64,000 nt of DNA from Paenibacillus marchantiophytorum (GCF_014640555.1 NZ_BMHE01000006.1:124001-188000); one strand, 5' to 3'; positions 9,203-17,730 are shown, counted from the first letter of the stretch. Numbers and translations are program-made. The notes: generated by a model from the sequence alone, not told the origin.

Positions 9203-9237
9203 AAACACAGCAGATGTTTCATATGACTGCTGTGTTT
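9203..9237 (+). terminator. Hairpin after the binding-protein gene
   Basis: AAACACAGCAG (9203-9213) pairs perfectly with CTGCTGTGTTT (9227-9237). The T run is short, so it may only partly stop transcription and protect the upstream message. The remaining stretch to 9369 holds a possible -10 (TAAAAT, 9294-9299) and no gene. Confidence 0.5.
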
Positions 9238-9369
9238 ATCCTTATTTTGCGTATCCACAGGATAAGTCAGTTTGTGGAAGAGGCTTTTTAGAGTAAAATA
9301 GGAGGATAGCTGAGCAGTTTAGGGCGAACTTGCAATTGATTTCAAATTGGTAGGAGGAGAGAGGTTGGG

Positions 9370-10908
9370 ATGAGAAAGTCCATTTACGTCGTACTTATCA
9401 TATTAACTACTGCTATATTCGTTGGGACTATCCGTTATTGCACCAGATCTAATCCTGAGAAATCATCGATAGTTGGCACCCAACCGCCGGCAAAGCTGGG
9501 CATACATCCAACCACACTTAAATTATTGTTTCCTTTAGACAAACCGGTTGCTCAAGCGGAAGTCATTCAAGCCGTTGAAGCCAAACTGGCTAAGGATGGT
9601 TTGCCTATCAAGCTGGAATTTACGTATATCCCGTTTAATCAATATTGGAATAAAGTTTGGCTGATTGCGGCGAGTGGCGAGCCGTATGATATCGCTTTAT
9701 CAGCCTTTTCCAACATATCGGATTTTGTTTCCAAAAAAGTGCTGGCGCCCCTCGATGATGCCCTGCATGATTACGGTCAGGATATTGTCAAAAGCACGCC
9801 GGATTACGCGTTTCAGGGTGTGACCATTAATGGGCATATTTATGGGGTTCCGCGTGTGATGCCGATTTCGGAGTTTCAAAGCTTTGTGCAGATTCGCGGC
9901 GATCTCAGGAAGAAATATGGTCTTCCCGAAATTAAGACAGTAGCAGATATGGATTTGTATTTGGCAACGATTCATATGAATGAACCAGCGATTACGCCCT
10001 ATTTTTATGATACAGGACGATTTTTGCTCAGAGAATACGGCGATGTGGCTTTTTTTGCCGGCGCCTATTTGAATGCTCCCGTTTATATTGATCCGGCTGA
10101 CCCGCAGCTTAAGGTTAGAAGTACGTATGAATCGGACTTTTTTGAAAATATCATGGCGAAGATGCACGAATGGCAAGGGAAAGGATATATCCCTTACGGC
10201 CCTTCCGATACATCTCGTTATCAGGACCCAGAGCTTGCCTTTAATTCGGGTAAAATTGCCGCGACATGGAGCGTAGTGTTGAAGCAAACGGAGAGAATCG
10301 ATGCTTTTAAAGCGATGAATCCTGACGGAGAGTTGGAAAATGTGTATTTACACCCAGAGAAGCCTAAATATTTGTTCACCGGAGCGGACAATATTCTATC
10401 TGTATTTTCAACCAGTCAACATGTGAATGAATCTGTTGCTTTCCTCAACTGGTTGAGGAGCAGTCAGGAGAACTATGACCTGTTCACCTATGGGATCAAG
10501 GATGTAAATTATAAGCTGCAGGACGGCGCCATCGATTATGACGGCATTGCGCCTGAGCATCAATATACGCCGATTAGTTGGACCTGGAATGATATCCGGT
10601 TTGTTCGTTTCAGCAAATATATTTCCCCTGCTTACAGCAACCAGCTGCGCAGCTGGGATAAGGAAGCTATAGCATCCCCAACGTTAGGTTTTATGCCTGA
10701 TCTGGCGCCGATCAAATCTGAAATTGCCCAGCTCAATGTCATTATTACAGAGTATCTGCCACTCTTATACGACGCCAAGGTGGACTGGGCGGCAACGATG
10801 GAGAGCTTTAGAGCGAAGCTGAAGGATGCGGGTATGAATCATGTTATTACCGAAATTCAAAAACAATATGATGCGTACAGAGTGACCAGAAAGGGCGGTA
10901 AACTATGA
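9370..10908 (+). CDS. second extracellular solute-binding protein (DUF3502-like end)
   Basis: The 512-residue protein has an N-terminal hydrophobic segment (about 5-21) followed by RYC at 23-24. That is a poor lipobox, so it could be a lipoprotein or stay anchored by the segment. The body has the two-lobe binding-protein pattern (GEPYDIALSAFSNISDFVSK, then LAPLDDALHDYG). The C-terminal third, with SQHVNESVAFLNWLRSSQEN and DVNYKLQDGAIDY, resembles the DUF3502 class of sugar-binding proteins. GGAGGAGAGAGG precedes the ATG. Its stop overlaps the start of the esterase gene by ATGA. It is a different subfamily from the binding protein at 7563 and has no permeases of its own, so it may widen the same importer's range. 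Confidence 0.75.
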   Translation: MRKSIYVVLIILTTAIFVGTIRYCTRSNPEKSSIVGTQPPAKLGIHPTTLKLLFPLDKPVAQAEVIQAVEAKLAKDGLPIKLEFTYIPFNQYWNKVWLIAASGEPYDIALSAFSNISDFVSKKVLAPLDDALHDYGQDIVKSTPDYAFQGVTINGHIYGVPRVMPISEFQSFVQIRGDLRKKYGLPEIKTVADMDLYLATIHMNEPAITPYFYDTGRFLLREYGDVAFFAGAYLNAPVYIDPADPQLKVRSTYESDFFENIMAKMHEWQGKGYIPYGPSDTSRYQDPELAFNSGKIAATWSVVLKQTERIDAFKAMNPDGELENVYLHPEKPKYLFTGADNILSVFSTSQHVNESVAFLNWLRSSQENYDLFTYGIKDVNYKLQDGAIDYDGIAPEHQYTPISWTWNDIRFVRFSKYISPAYSNQLRSWDKEAIASPTLGFMPDLAPIKSEIAQLNVIITEYLPLLYDAKVDWAATMESFRAKLKDAGMNHVITEIQKQYDAYRVTRKGGKL

Positions 10909-12542
10909 TTACAGTTGCAGCAGATGGAAGTGGAGATTACATCAGCATTCAGGAGGCCATCAATCACATTCCTGAAGAACGGTCAGAACCAACGATCATT
11001 ATCATTAAAAGCGGCATTTATAAAGAAAAACTTGAGATATATAAGTCACATATTCATTTAATTGGAGAATCTGCCGAGACGACCATCATTACCTATGACG
11101 ATTACGCGAACAAAACGTTTCCGAACGGAGAACCATATCATACTTTTCATTCCTACACGGTTTTTATAGGTGGAGATGATATTTCAGTTAAGCGACTCAC
11201 CTTTGAAAATACGGCTGGAAGTGGAGAAGTTGTTGGACAAGCGCTGGCAGCCTACGTCGACGGTGACCGGATCTCTTTTCAAGATTGTAAATTTCTTGGG
11301 CATCAGGATACGTTATTTACGGGTCCTTTGCCACCCAAACCAAGAGAAAGAGCCAGCTTCGGAGGTCCGAGGGAGGGATTCCCGATACGACCGGTGCGTC
11401 AGTATTATGAACGATGTTATATAGAAGGGGACATCGATTTTATTTTCGGCTCCGCTACGGCTGTATTTCAGGATTGTGAAATTTCTTCGTCAGGGGGCGG
11501 CTGGATCACAGCAGCATCAACACCTGAGAAAGTGGAGTTTGGTTATGTATTTATTAGATGCAAATTAACCGGAGAGGCGGCTGAACAATCCGTTGCCTTG
11601 GGCAGACCATGGAGGAATTACGCTAAGGTTGCCTTCATTGATTGCTGGCTAGGATCTCATATTAAGGTCGAAGGATGGGACAGGTGGGGTGAGCGGGAAC
11701 CTATAGATGAGCTAGCATTCATAGAATATGGAAGTATAGGCCCCGGAGCTGATAACCACGGACGTGCGGCATGGTCCAAAGTAATTGCTCGTAAGGAAGC
11801 GGACAGGTTCGCTGCCCAAAACATCTTGGCCGGTCATGACGGTTGGAATCCGGTATCTGATGAACAACCGATTACCCTCTATTTGGCGGGTGACTCAACG
11901 ATGTCGAGCTATGCGCCTTCTTACTATCCGCGTCTTGGGTGGGGGCAGGTGTTGGGCTGGTTCTTTGACCATAACGTGGTTGTAAGCAACGATGCCGCTT
12001 CAGGGAGAAGCTCTAAAAGCTTTATCGATGAGGGACGCTTAGCCGCTATTTTAAATCGGATACGTGAAGACGACTACCTCTTGATACAGTTCGGTCATAA
12101 TGATCAGAAACCGGATGAGGAAAGACATACCGATCCACAAACAAGTTATCTGGATCACCTGCGTCAGTATGTGGAGGGAGCTAGGGCAAAAGGAGCTACG
12201 CCGGTTCTAATCACTTCGGTACAAAGGCGCAGTTTTGACGAGCAGGGGACGTTCACCGATACGCACGGTGACTATCCGACAGCGGTGAAGCAGTTGGCGG
12301 AGGAATATGATGTAGCTATTATTGACTTAGCTGCAAAAAGCAAAGAACTATTCATGACATGGGGCGGTGAGCAGACGAAAACGTTGTTTCTTTGGCTTAC
12401 CCCTGGAGAAAATGCCAATTACCCGGAGGGTGTCCAAGATGACACGCATTTCTCAGCAGAAGGTGCATGGGAAATCGCTAAGTTAGTTATTCAGGGGATA
12501 AACGAACAAGGATTGCCGATTGCAAGGTTGATTCGTAGATAA
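10905..12542 (+). CDS. fused pectinesterase (CE8) and rhamnogalacturonan acetylesterase (CE12)
   Basis: This 545-residue protein has two catalytic domains. Residues 1-300 form a CE8 beta-helix that removes methyl esters from galacturonan: GHQDTL (Asp135), DFIFG (nucleophile Asp178) and GRPWR (Arg234, Trp236) are present. Residues 322-545 form an SGNH domain of the YesT/RGAE type that removes acetyl groups: GDST (Ser331), GRSSKSF, FGHND (Asn399) and DDTH (Asp512, His515). No signal peptide is seen and the catalytic domain starts at residue 2, so it should work in the cytoplasm on imported fragments. It is coupled to the upstream binding-protein gene by an ATGA overlap. The pairing of the two esterases in one chain implies substrates carrying both substituents. 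Confidence 0.88.
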   Translation: MITVAADGSGDYISIQEAINHIPEERSEPTIIIIKSGIYKEKLEIYKSHIHLIGESAETTIITYDDYANKTFPNGEPYHTFHSYTVFIGGDDISVKRLTFENTAGSGEVVGQALAAYVDGDRISFQDCKFLGHQDTLFTGPLPPKPRERASFGGPREGFPIRPVRQYYERCYIEGDIDFIFGSATAVFQDCEISSSGGGWITAASTPEKVEFGYVFIRCKLTGEAAEQSVALGRPWRNYAKVAFIDCWLGSHIKVEGWDRWGEREPIDELAFIEYGSIGPGADNHGRAAWSKVIARKEADRFAAQNILAGHDGWNPVSDEQPITLYLAGDSTMSSYAPSYYPRLGWGQVLGWFFDHNVVVSNDAASGRSSKSFIDEGRLAAILNRIREDDYLLIQFGHNDQKPDEERHTDPQTSYLDHLRQYVEGARAKGATPVLITSVQRRSFDEQGTFTDTHGDYPTAVKQLAEEYDVAIIDLAAKSKELFMTWGGEQTKTLFLWLTPGENANYPEGVQDDTHFSAEGAWEIAKLVIQGINEQGLPIARLIRR

Positions 12543-12579
12543 GGGGCTGTAGCCCACTAACGTTGTATAAAAGTTAACA

Positions 12580-12809
12580 ACGAATTTGGGAGAGAATGCG
12601 CAAGCAGTTCTTCCAAGTGAAATGGTTTCGTCACATAATCCTGGCCCCCGAAATCAAGTCCATTCACAATATCCGAGGGGGAATGCTTTTCTTAACCCGT
12701 CTGAGCCATCTAGAGCCAACTCTACAATATACCCAGCATGTGTGAGTTCTAATTGCAGCAGCCTTGCTATTTTCTCTTCATCTTCGATGACAAGTATTCT
12801 ATATGACAT
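12580..12809 (-). pseudogene. response regulator receiver-domain remnant with internal deletion
   Basis: From ATG 12809 the frame reads a normal receiver start (MSYRILVIEDEEKIARLLQL, then AGYIVELALDGSDGLRKAF) and stops at 12654. In another frame, 12673 down to about 12584, the end of the same kind of domain appears: DIVNGLDFGGQDYVTKPFHL followed by EELLAHS. The middle of the domain, including the phosphoacceptor Asp and the Met-Pro-Gly-Met-Asp loop, is missing. The domain is OmpR-like. This is direct evidence of a deletion plus frameshift. Confidence 0.75.
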
Positions 12810-12890
12810 TAACACCACTCTTTTCAAGGTGTTTGAAATCAATCGCCTTATATCTTATGTACCAAGAAAGCAGGATGTTCTGCCATAGGA

Positions 12891-12930
12891 AGAAGACCTC
12901 CTTCAGTTGGAGAACGGAAGGAGGTCTTCT
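12891..12930. terminator. Strong hairpin downstream of the NlpC/P60 gene
   Basis: AGAAGACCTCCTTC (12891-12904) pairs perfectly with GAAGGAGGTCTTCT (12917-12930), 14 base pairs with a 12-base loop. It lies 40 bases past the stop of the minus-strand hydrolase gene. There is no long T run on that strand, so termination efficiency is uncertain. Confidence 0.5.
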
Positions 12931-12969
12931 GAGCTTGGCTATTTAGTTAAAAACATAGTGGAATAAGAC

Positions 12970-13488
12970 TTAGTGAATCACACGACGGGCTGTTTTGTAA
13001 TTCTTGCTCCACCAGCCAGAGTTCATATCTGAAATCGTCACACCCGGGCTGCCATAAGTGTGCAAAATTTTTCCATTCCCCATGTAGATACCAACGTGAT
13101 GAATTGGTGAGTAGAAAAAGACAAGATCCCCCGGTTGAAGCTGATTTCTAGCAACAAAAGTTCCAACTTGTGACTGCTGCTTTGACGAACGGGGAAGATT
13201 GATACCATACTTACCATATACATATTGTGTAAAAGACGAACAATCAAAGGAGCTTGTACTGCCTTTTAGAGCACTGAATTTATACCTCACACCTAGATAT
13301 TGTTTACCAGTTGTAATGATACTATTTGCTTTCCCAGATATTGCTGTAGAAGCTACTGTTGTAGAAACATTGCTTGCAGCATGTGCGGATTGTGGCGCCG
13401 AAATTAGGTTAGCAGATGCAAATAAGGATACACTAAGTGTGATGCCTAATAGCGATTTGCTTAAGCGGCTCTTCTTCATGTTGTTCAT
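12970..13488 (-). CDS. secreted NlpC/P60 cell-wall endopeptidase
   Basis: This small (172-residue) secreted hydrolase is expected to cut the D-Glu to diamino acid bond in peptidoglycan stem peptides. A classical signal peptide ends near AHA-A (residues 36-38). The NlpC/P60 domain covers about 55-172 and shows all three catalytic positions: Cys83 in FDCSSF, His131 in HHVGIYMG and His143 in ILHTY. No binding module (LysM or SH3) is present, so it is a minimal form. ATG 13488 follows AAGGGGGAT at good spacing; a second ATG three codons later is possible. It stands alone between a response regulator remnant and a DedA gene on the opposite strand. Confidence 0.88.
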   Translation of the reverse strand: MNNMKKSRLSKSLLGITLSVSLFASANLISAPQSAHAASNVSTTVASTAISGKANSIITTGKQYLGVRYKFSALKGSTSSFDCSSFTQYVYGKYGINLPRSSKQQSQVGTFVARNQLQPGDLVFFYSPIHHVGIYMGNGKILHTYGSPGVTISDMNSGWWSKNYKTARRVIH

Positions 13489-13752
13489 GATTGGATATCC
13501 CCCTTCAGGATCGTGTTTTAGGTTTTCAACTAGGATAACCGTAACATATCTGGAATGCCCTATAGATTACCAAACATGGGGGAATACTAGTTCCAATAAG
13601 GCTTTAAGGGTATTAATTAGAAGTTGATGAGAATCGGATGAGGGGAAATACCTTGACAATCCATACACAAAATAACTATTTGTTGCTAAAAATTCTCTCA
13701 TGTTCTTCTCACTTTCCTGTGATACTATCTAATACGAGGCAGGTGAAGAAAA

Positions 13753-14358
13753 ATGAATCATCATTCAATGATCATGTTAATCACCCATTACGGTTATGCA
13801 GGTATTTTTATAGCACTCTTCATTGGAATTATAGGGATCCCGTTACCGATCGAGATTATCCTGCTAGGTGCAGGCTATATAGCCGTTAAGACTAATTTAC
13901 ATTTTGGCGGCATCATCGGCTTCGCCTGGCTAGGAGCAAGTGCTGGCATGACAGTTAATTACTTCCTAGGACAAAGTATAGGTTTGAAGCGGATTAGCAA
14001 AGTAACCAAGTGGATTAAGCTTACTGAAAGCAGATTAGAAAGTTGGGCAGTGCATTTTGAAAAGCATGGAGCCATCTTACTATTAGTAGGCTTTTATGTA
14101 GCTGGTCTTAGGCATGCTGCTCCGTTCATTGCAGGGGCTACAAAATTGCGGTTCACTAAATTCATGATCATCTCGTATGTTGGTGCAATGGCATGGATTC
14201 TAGTTATTGTTTTTCTAGGTCAAAAGCTTGGTAAAGTGTGGAACCACTTGAATATGCATGTCCATCATCCAATATGGTTTATTTTCGCGGCTTGTGTAGT
14301 CGGTCTGGGTTTGTTAGGAGTTAAAATGATGGTACGTCAGCGAAGATTTTCCTCCTAA
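13753..14358 (+). CDS. DedA family membrane protein
   Basis: This polytopic membrane protein of 201 residues belongs to the DedA/VTT family, whose members act in lipid flipping and envelope homeostasis. It has re-entrant and membrane segments around 12-30, 45-70, 105-125, 135-165 and 175-192. The family-typical core GFYVAGLRHAAPFIAGA lies at about 116-132. The usual Arg-x-x-Pro-x-x-Arg motif is only partly kept. AGGTGA precedes the ATG. A strong terminator follows, so it is a single-gene unit. A TTGACA at 13653 may belong to its promoter, but the -10 is weak. Confidence 0.85.
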   Translation: MNHHSMIMLITHYGYAGIFIALFIGIIGIPLPIEIILLGAGYIAVKTNLHFGGIIGFAWLGASAGMTVNYFLGQSIGLKRISKVTKWIKLTESRLESWAVHFEKHGAILLLVGFYVAGLRHAAPFIAGATKLRFTKFMIISYVGAMAWILVIVFLGQKLGKVWNHLNMHVHHPIWFIFAACVVGLGLLGVKMMVRQRRFSS

Positions 14359-14359
14359 A

Positions 14360-14410
14360 GCAAAAACACCTCCAATCCTCTTGATCAGTGGATTGGAGGT
14401 GTTTTTTTGC
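14360..14410 (+). terminator. Rho-independent terminator after dedA
   Basis: AAAACACCTCCAATCC (about 14363-14378) pairs with GGATTGGAGGTGTTTT (14390-14405) and continues into a T run. The mirrored A run on the left means it could also work on the minus strand. Confidence 0.85.
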
Positions 14411-14493
14411 TGAAGTAACAATAGTTACTTGCGTTTTAAGAGGGATAAGCCTTCCTGCAAAAAGAATTACAAAAGGTCGGCGAGCGCCCACAG

Positions 14494-14640
14494 TTATCTT
14501 CTTGCGAGGTCGGAATTAAATGCAATTAGCACCTCTGTGATCGTTCGCTGCTTGTTTAAAAATTGAATAAGAGCGTATCGATTCCCTTTGACAGTTTTAA
14601 CTACATTGGATAGATAAGCTTGTCTAGTGCTGATGAATTC
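14494..14640 (-). other. possible gene remnant in a 350-base gap
   Basis: Between dedA and the next gene (14411-14766) I see no intact gene. On the minus strand 49 codons ending at TAA (14494) read like the end of a helical protein (QAYLSNVVKTVKGNRYALIQ, then FLNKQRTITEVLIAFN). An in-frame stop lies five codons upstream of 14640 and there is no credible start. I cannot name a family; chance is not excluded. Confidence 0.2.
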
Positions 14641-14766
14641 AAAAATATGTATTTAAAAACCCGTTCGATCAAGAACCAGCCATATGTATGGGGATTTTGG
14701 GTGAGAGTGGGACGGGGATGCTTTCATTTTGAAAAGTTCCCCAATATATATAATAAAATGTTCCAA

Positions 14767-15981
14767 TTAATTAAGTACTGATATCAAAGCTTCCAGCGAT
14801 GCTTTACCAGCAGTAGCATCTGGATGTACAGCACGTACTTGGCGCAATACTTTATCTATGGCATTGTCAACCTTACTCCACTTCGTTTTGTTTATTGACT
14901 TAAGCCGAGCGGCAGCTTTGTCCCAAGCTGTTTCCAAATCACTCACGCGTGTCTTTGCGGCTGAAGGATTCCCTGCTTGAACAAGACTTAATGTATCTTC
15001 AGTGATTCTCATGAAATTTGAAATATCATCTTGTGGGAAAGCTTGAGTGCTGGAGCTAGACGAAGACCCCGACGGTAAGGCATCTTGGAGACTACTATGC
15101 CGCATATAATAGCCTGTTCCTGCCGCGAGCACGAGTACAGCTACTACCACAATAACTTGCCATTTAACGCTGAATCGTTTGGGTTCAGTAGCTGTCTTTG
15201 CTGATGTTGGTATCGTTGGTATTAAATCTCGTTTGGTGACAGAGAGGAAAATAACCAATAGCAGAATCGCTGCAATGAATATTACGCTTGTTACCGTTGC
15301 ACCTAAGCCTAACCCACCATTATCTTGTGTTTGTGAAAGGAAATCCCCGATGGAAGCGCCCAATGGACGCGTCATGATATAAGCAATCCAGAAGGCAAGT
15401 ACAGCATCAAGCCCCAATCGCCACGAGGCAGTCATGATGGCTATAACCGCACATACGATGGCACCTGTTACGACATAACCAAGTCCTAGGCTTTCTGCCA
15501 TTAAGTCTCCAGCTGCCGTTCCTAGCGCAAATGTGAACAGGATGGTTAACCAATAAAAGGCTTCCCTTCGTTTCGTAAATATGGAGTGGATTGAGAGTGT
15601 TTTCTCATTGGCATACCATAAAATAAATGTTGATACCAAGCCTGCACTGAAAACGATCGTGCTCACCTCAAGGGGAATTCCCAAGTTGTCAGTCAGATTA
15701 TCCGTAACAAGCGTACCAAAGATGCTGATCAAGAATACTGTCAACCAATAGATGCTCGGTATATATTGCTTAGACTTAAACTGAACATACATGGCTACAA
15801 GCAAAAAGACTCCCGTTACAATGGAGGTACCCGTCAATCCAAAATTGAGATTTACGTTGAGGAAATCAGCAGCAGTTTCCCCGACCGTGGTGCATAAGAT
15901 TTTTATGATCCAGAAATAAATGGTGACCTCTGGGACTTTACTTAACATACGTTTCATTTCATTCGATTGAATCGATTTCAT
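14767..15981 (-). CDS. COG4705-like polytopic membrane protein with extra C-terminal domain
   Basis: The function is not known. The first 250 residues contain about eight membrane helices arranged as four similar units. Each carries a Gly and an Asp or Glu in the same place: TTVGETAADFLNVNLNFG, GTLVTDNLTDNLGIP, GTAAGDLMAESLGLG and GASIGDFLSQTQDNGGLG. This is the pattern of the uncharacterised COG4705 membrane proteins. A further helix (about 273-290) is followed by a Ser-rich linker and a roughly 90-residue helical domain outside or in the periplasm-like space (DISNFMRITEDTLSL, then VSDLETAWDKAAARLK). AAGGAGGATACAAA before the ATG fixes the start. It is monocistronic. Confidence 0.7.
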   Translation of the reverse strand: MKSIQSNEMKRMLSKVPEVTIYFWIIKILCTTVGETAADFLNVNLNFGLTGTSIVTGVFLLVAMYVQFKSKQYIPSIYWLTVFLISIFGTLVTDNLTDNLGIPLEVSTIVFSAGLVSTFILWYANEKTLSIHSIFTKRREAFYWLTILFTFALGTAAGDLMAESLGLGYVVTGAIVCAVIAIMTASWRLGLDAVLAFWIAYIMTRPLGASIGDFLSQTQDNGGLGLGATVTSVIFIAAILLLVIFLSVTKRDLIPTIPTSAKTATEPKRFSVKWQVIVVVAVLVLAAGTGYYMRHSSLQDALPSGSSSSSSTQAFPQDDISNFMRITEDTLSLVQAGNPSAAKTRVSDLETAWDKAAARLKSINKTKWSKVDNAIDKVLRQVRAVHPDATAGKASLEALISVLN

Positions 15982-16159
15982 TTTGTATCCTCCTTGTTCA
16001 TTGATTATTAAACTCCTTGACTTGGTTATTGTACATGCATCAAATGAGAAGAGGATGAGAAACGTTTACTGGACGAGCGGAATCTAATCTGATTTCTTCA
16101 TCAGTTTTTAATATTGGTTTAGTAAGCTCCCCAGATAATCGGAAAATGGTCGTGAATAG

Positions 16160-16363
16160 GCTCCTTTCAGCTGGCGTAGCGTTAGGAGTCATGCAGCTGC
16201 AGCTTTTGCGGTAGCGGTCTCAATTTGGTTTTGGCGCCGAAAGGAAGGACGGGTTTGGATCGTTCTTGCCTCGCTCATCGGATTTTCCCGGATTTGGTCT
16301 GGGATTCACTATCCATTACATATTATTGGAGGCGCGATTTCTGGGACTGTTAGAATCCATTGA
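16160..16363 (+). pseudogene. PAP2-family phosphatase, C-terminal remnant
   Basis: After an in-frame TAG at 16157 the frame reads RSHAAAAFAVAVSIWFW and then SRIWSGIHYPLHIIGGAISG, ending at TGA 16361-16363. These are the second and third signature blocks of PAP2 phosphatases (BcrC/undecaprenyl-pyrophosphatase type), here with Leu where Asp or Ser is usual after the Pro. The N-terminal half and first block are gone. It is a decayed gene in the 15982-16528 gap, which otherwise holds only the hairpin at 16396. Confidence 0.65.
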
Positions 16364-16395
16364 ACATAAGATATGGAAGCCTTAACAACGTAGAC

Positions 16396-16427
16396 AAGCC
16401 AGGACAGAGAATGCTCAGTCCTGGCTT
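16396..16427. terminator. Hairpin between the PAP2 remnant and the glycosyltransferase
   Basis: AAGCCAGGAC (16396-16405) pairs with GTCCTGGCTT (16418-16427), with a short T run on the plus strand. It would have ended the PAP2 gene. Confidence 0.45.
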
Positions 16428-16528
16428 TACGGTTAAAATTAGATCCTAGGCAACTCATAGGGGCAAAGATCACTTCGATGATCGACGGGTTCAATTTTCC
16501 CTTCCTTGGGGAACATCATCCTTCAATT

Positions 16529-17644
16529 TTATTTCATAGATCGCAGTACTTTTTCAACCGCAATCTTCATTAATTTTCCCGCTCGATCCCAAGATAATTG
16601 AAACATATCTCTTCTGCCTTGGAGTCCTTTTGCTTTGCAAAGTCCGGGATTCTCATAAGCTTTCCTCATGATCTTCTTCAAGCTGTGCAGATCCGGTTCC
16701 GCCCATAGTTGTCCCTTTTGCGCAAAAAGATGGCTGAACTTTCTTGAGATGGCATGCTGACTGTTCATGCTGACAGATGGGCACCTCAACTTAAAAGGAA
16801 TTAAGAACGAGTTATTAGGAGTAAGGAAATCCATTTGTCCACCCCAACCTGTTGCGATGACCGGCACACCACTCGCCAACGCTTCTAGAAAAGGTAGTCC
16901 GACGCCCTCGCCACGAGTGGGGAGGACGAAGGCATTACCTAGCGTATACAAACCCTTCAGCTGGCTTTCACTGAGTCGCCTGCCGATAATGACAACAGGG
17001 GCTGTATCTTTGCGGATACCCAGCCTTTTTTTATATATCGATATCTGATGCTTAATCCATTGCTCATTCTCATAAGCTGCATATCCGTTCGTTTTGATTA
17101 CAAGAATAACGTTATCTTTTGATGAAAATTCTTCCCAGTATGCCCTAAGCAAGCCTTCTGGATTTTTACGATGCTGGAAGCCAAAGATAGACACGAATGT
17201 AAATTTTCCCGCCGCACGAGTCAAAGTCATCTTCTTATTGTTCGGATGAAACTCCCTGGTGTTAACACCATGAGGTACATTGAAAATCGGTATCTTTACA
17301 CCGCTATTCTTTAATGCCCTTTTATTATGTCGTGAAGGTACAAAAACCGCATCAAATTTGTTCATATGGGGGCGCCACTTCTTGGGGATCCTGCTTGTTT
17401 CCCAAACGGTATTCAAAATAATTCGATCATACAAGACTCGCTCTTTCTTCCATTGAATTTGACTAGGAATATGATGATAAATAAGTGCTTTTCGTCTTTT
17501 TAACGTTATGCCATGTCTTAAAGCAGCACCAACTCTAACAGTAACATTCTGGCGCCTTAGTGAATGTACATACGTTCTACTTGCACGACCAAGACCGCTT
17601 CTTTTGTGTACAGGTCCTTTCCAGACAACATAATAGGGCCTCAT
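16529..17644 (-). CDS. GT4 family glycosyltransferase
   Basis: This 371-residue cytoplasmic enzyme of the GT-B fold should transfer a sugar from a nucleotide-sugar donor. The N-terminal lobe has a Gly-Leu-Gly loop (KRSGLGRASRTYVHSL). The C-terminal lobe has FVPSRHNKRAL, the hinge HGVNTREFHP and the donor-binding region LPTRGEGVGLPFLEALASG, whose Glu residues contact the sugar and diphosphate. The length is normal. The start at ATG 17644 overlaps by ATGA the stop of a 29-codon frame (17641-17730), suggesting coupled translation. The acceptor and product (a cell-surface glycan or spore coat sugar) are not evident. Confidence 0.82.
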   Translation of the reverse strand: MRPYYVVWKGPVHKRSGLGRASRTYVHSLRRQNVTVRVGAALRHGITLKRRKALIYHHIPSQIQWKKERVLYDRIILNTVWETSRIPKKWRPHMNKFDAVFVPSRHNKRALKNSGVKIPIFNVPHGVNTREFHPNNKKMTLTRAAGKFTFVSIFGFQHRKNPEGLLRAYWEEFSSKDNVILVIKTNGYAAYENEQWIKHQISIYKKRLGIRKDTAPVVIIGRRLSESQLKGLYTLGNAFVLPTRGEGVGLPFLEALASGVPVIATGWGGQMDFLTPNNSFLIPFKLRCPSVSMNSQHAISRKFSHLFAQKGQLWAEPDLHSLKKIMRKAYENPGLCKAKGLQGRRDMFQLSWDRAGKLMKIAVEKVLRSMK

Positions 17645-17730
17645 ATAGACATCACGGTATACTTAACATGGGGGAGTGTAACTAGGACCTTTTCAATTAC
17701 TGGAATTAACACATCAATTCGGGTTGTCAT
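17641..17730 (-). CDS. 29-residue open frame coupled to the glycosyltransferase
   Basis: ATG 17730 follows AAATGGAGATGAGCG. The peptide begins MTTRIDVLIPVIEKVL and ends with TGA sharing ATGA with the glycosyltransferase start. The first residues resemble the start of a longer glycosyltransferase-like protein of Bacillales (I recall a start like IDVLIPVIEKDL), so it may be the 5' stub of a deleted gene that now supplies translation to the next gene. The rest of 17731-18000 shows nothing I can support. Confidence 0.4.
   Translation of the reverse strand: MTTRIDVLIPVIEKVLVTLPHVKYTVMSI

Noticed and set aside
9251..9285. TATCCACA followed by TGTGGA, resembling DnaA boxes
   Set aside because: Only one near match and its inverted partner are present, with no dnaA, dnaN or AT-rich unwinding region nearby. 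A replication origin is not supported.
9700..10287. 195-codon open frame on the minus strand
   Set aside because: Antisense to the binding-protein gene at 9370-10908, with low-complexity His/Arg/Ile composition and no ribosome site worth calling.
12586..12888. 100-codon plus-strand open frame
   Set aside because: The opposite strand carries recognisable receiver-domain pieces, so this frame is a by-product of the decayed regulator.
16040..16070. GAGAAACGTTTACT resembling a cre site upstream of the COG4705-like gene
   Set aside because: It misses fixed positions of the consensus in both orientations, so I do not call CcpA control there.
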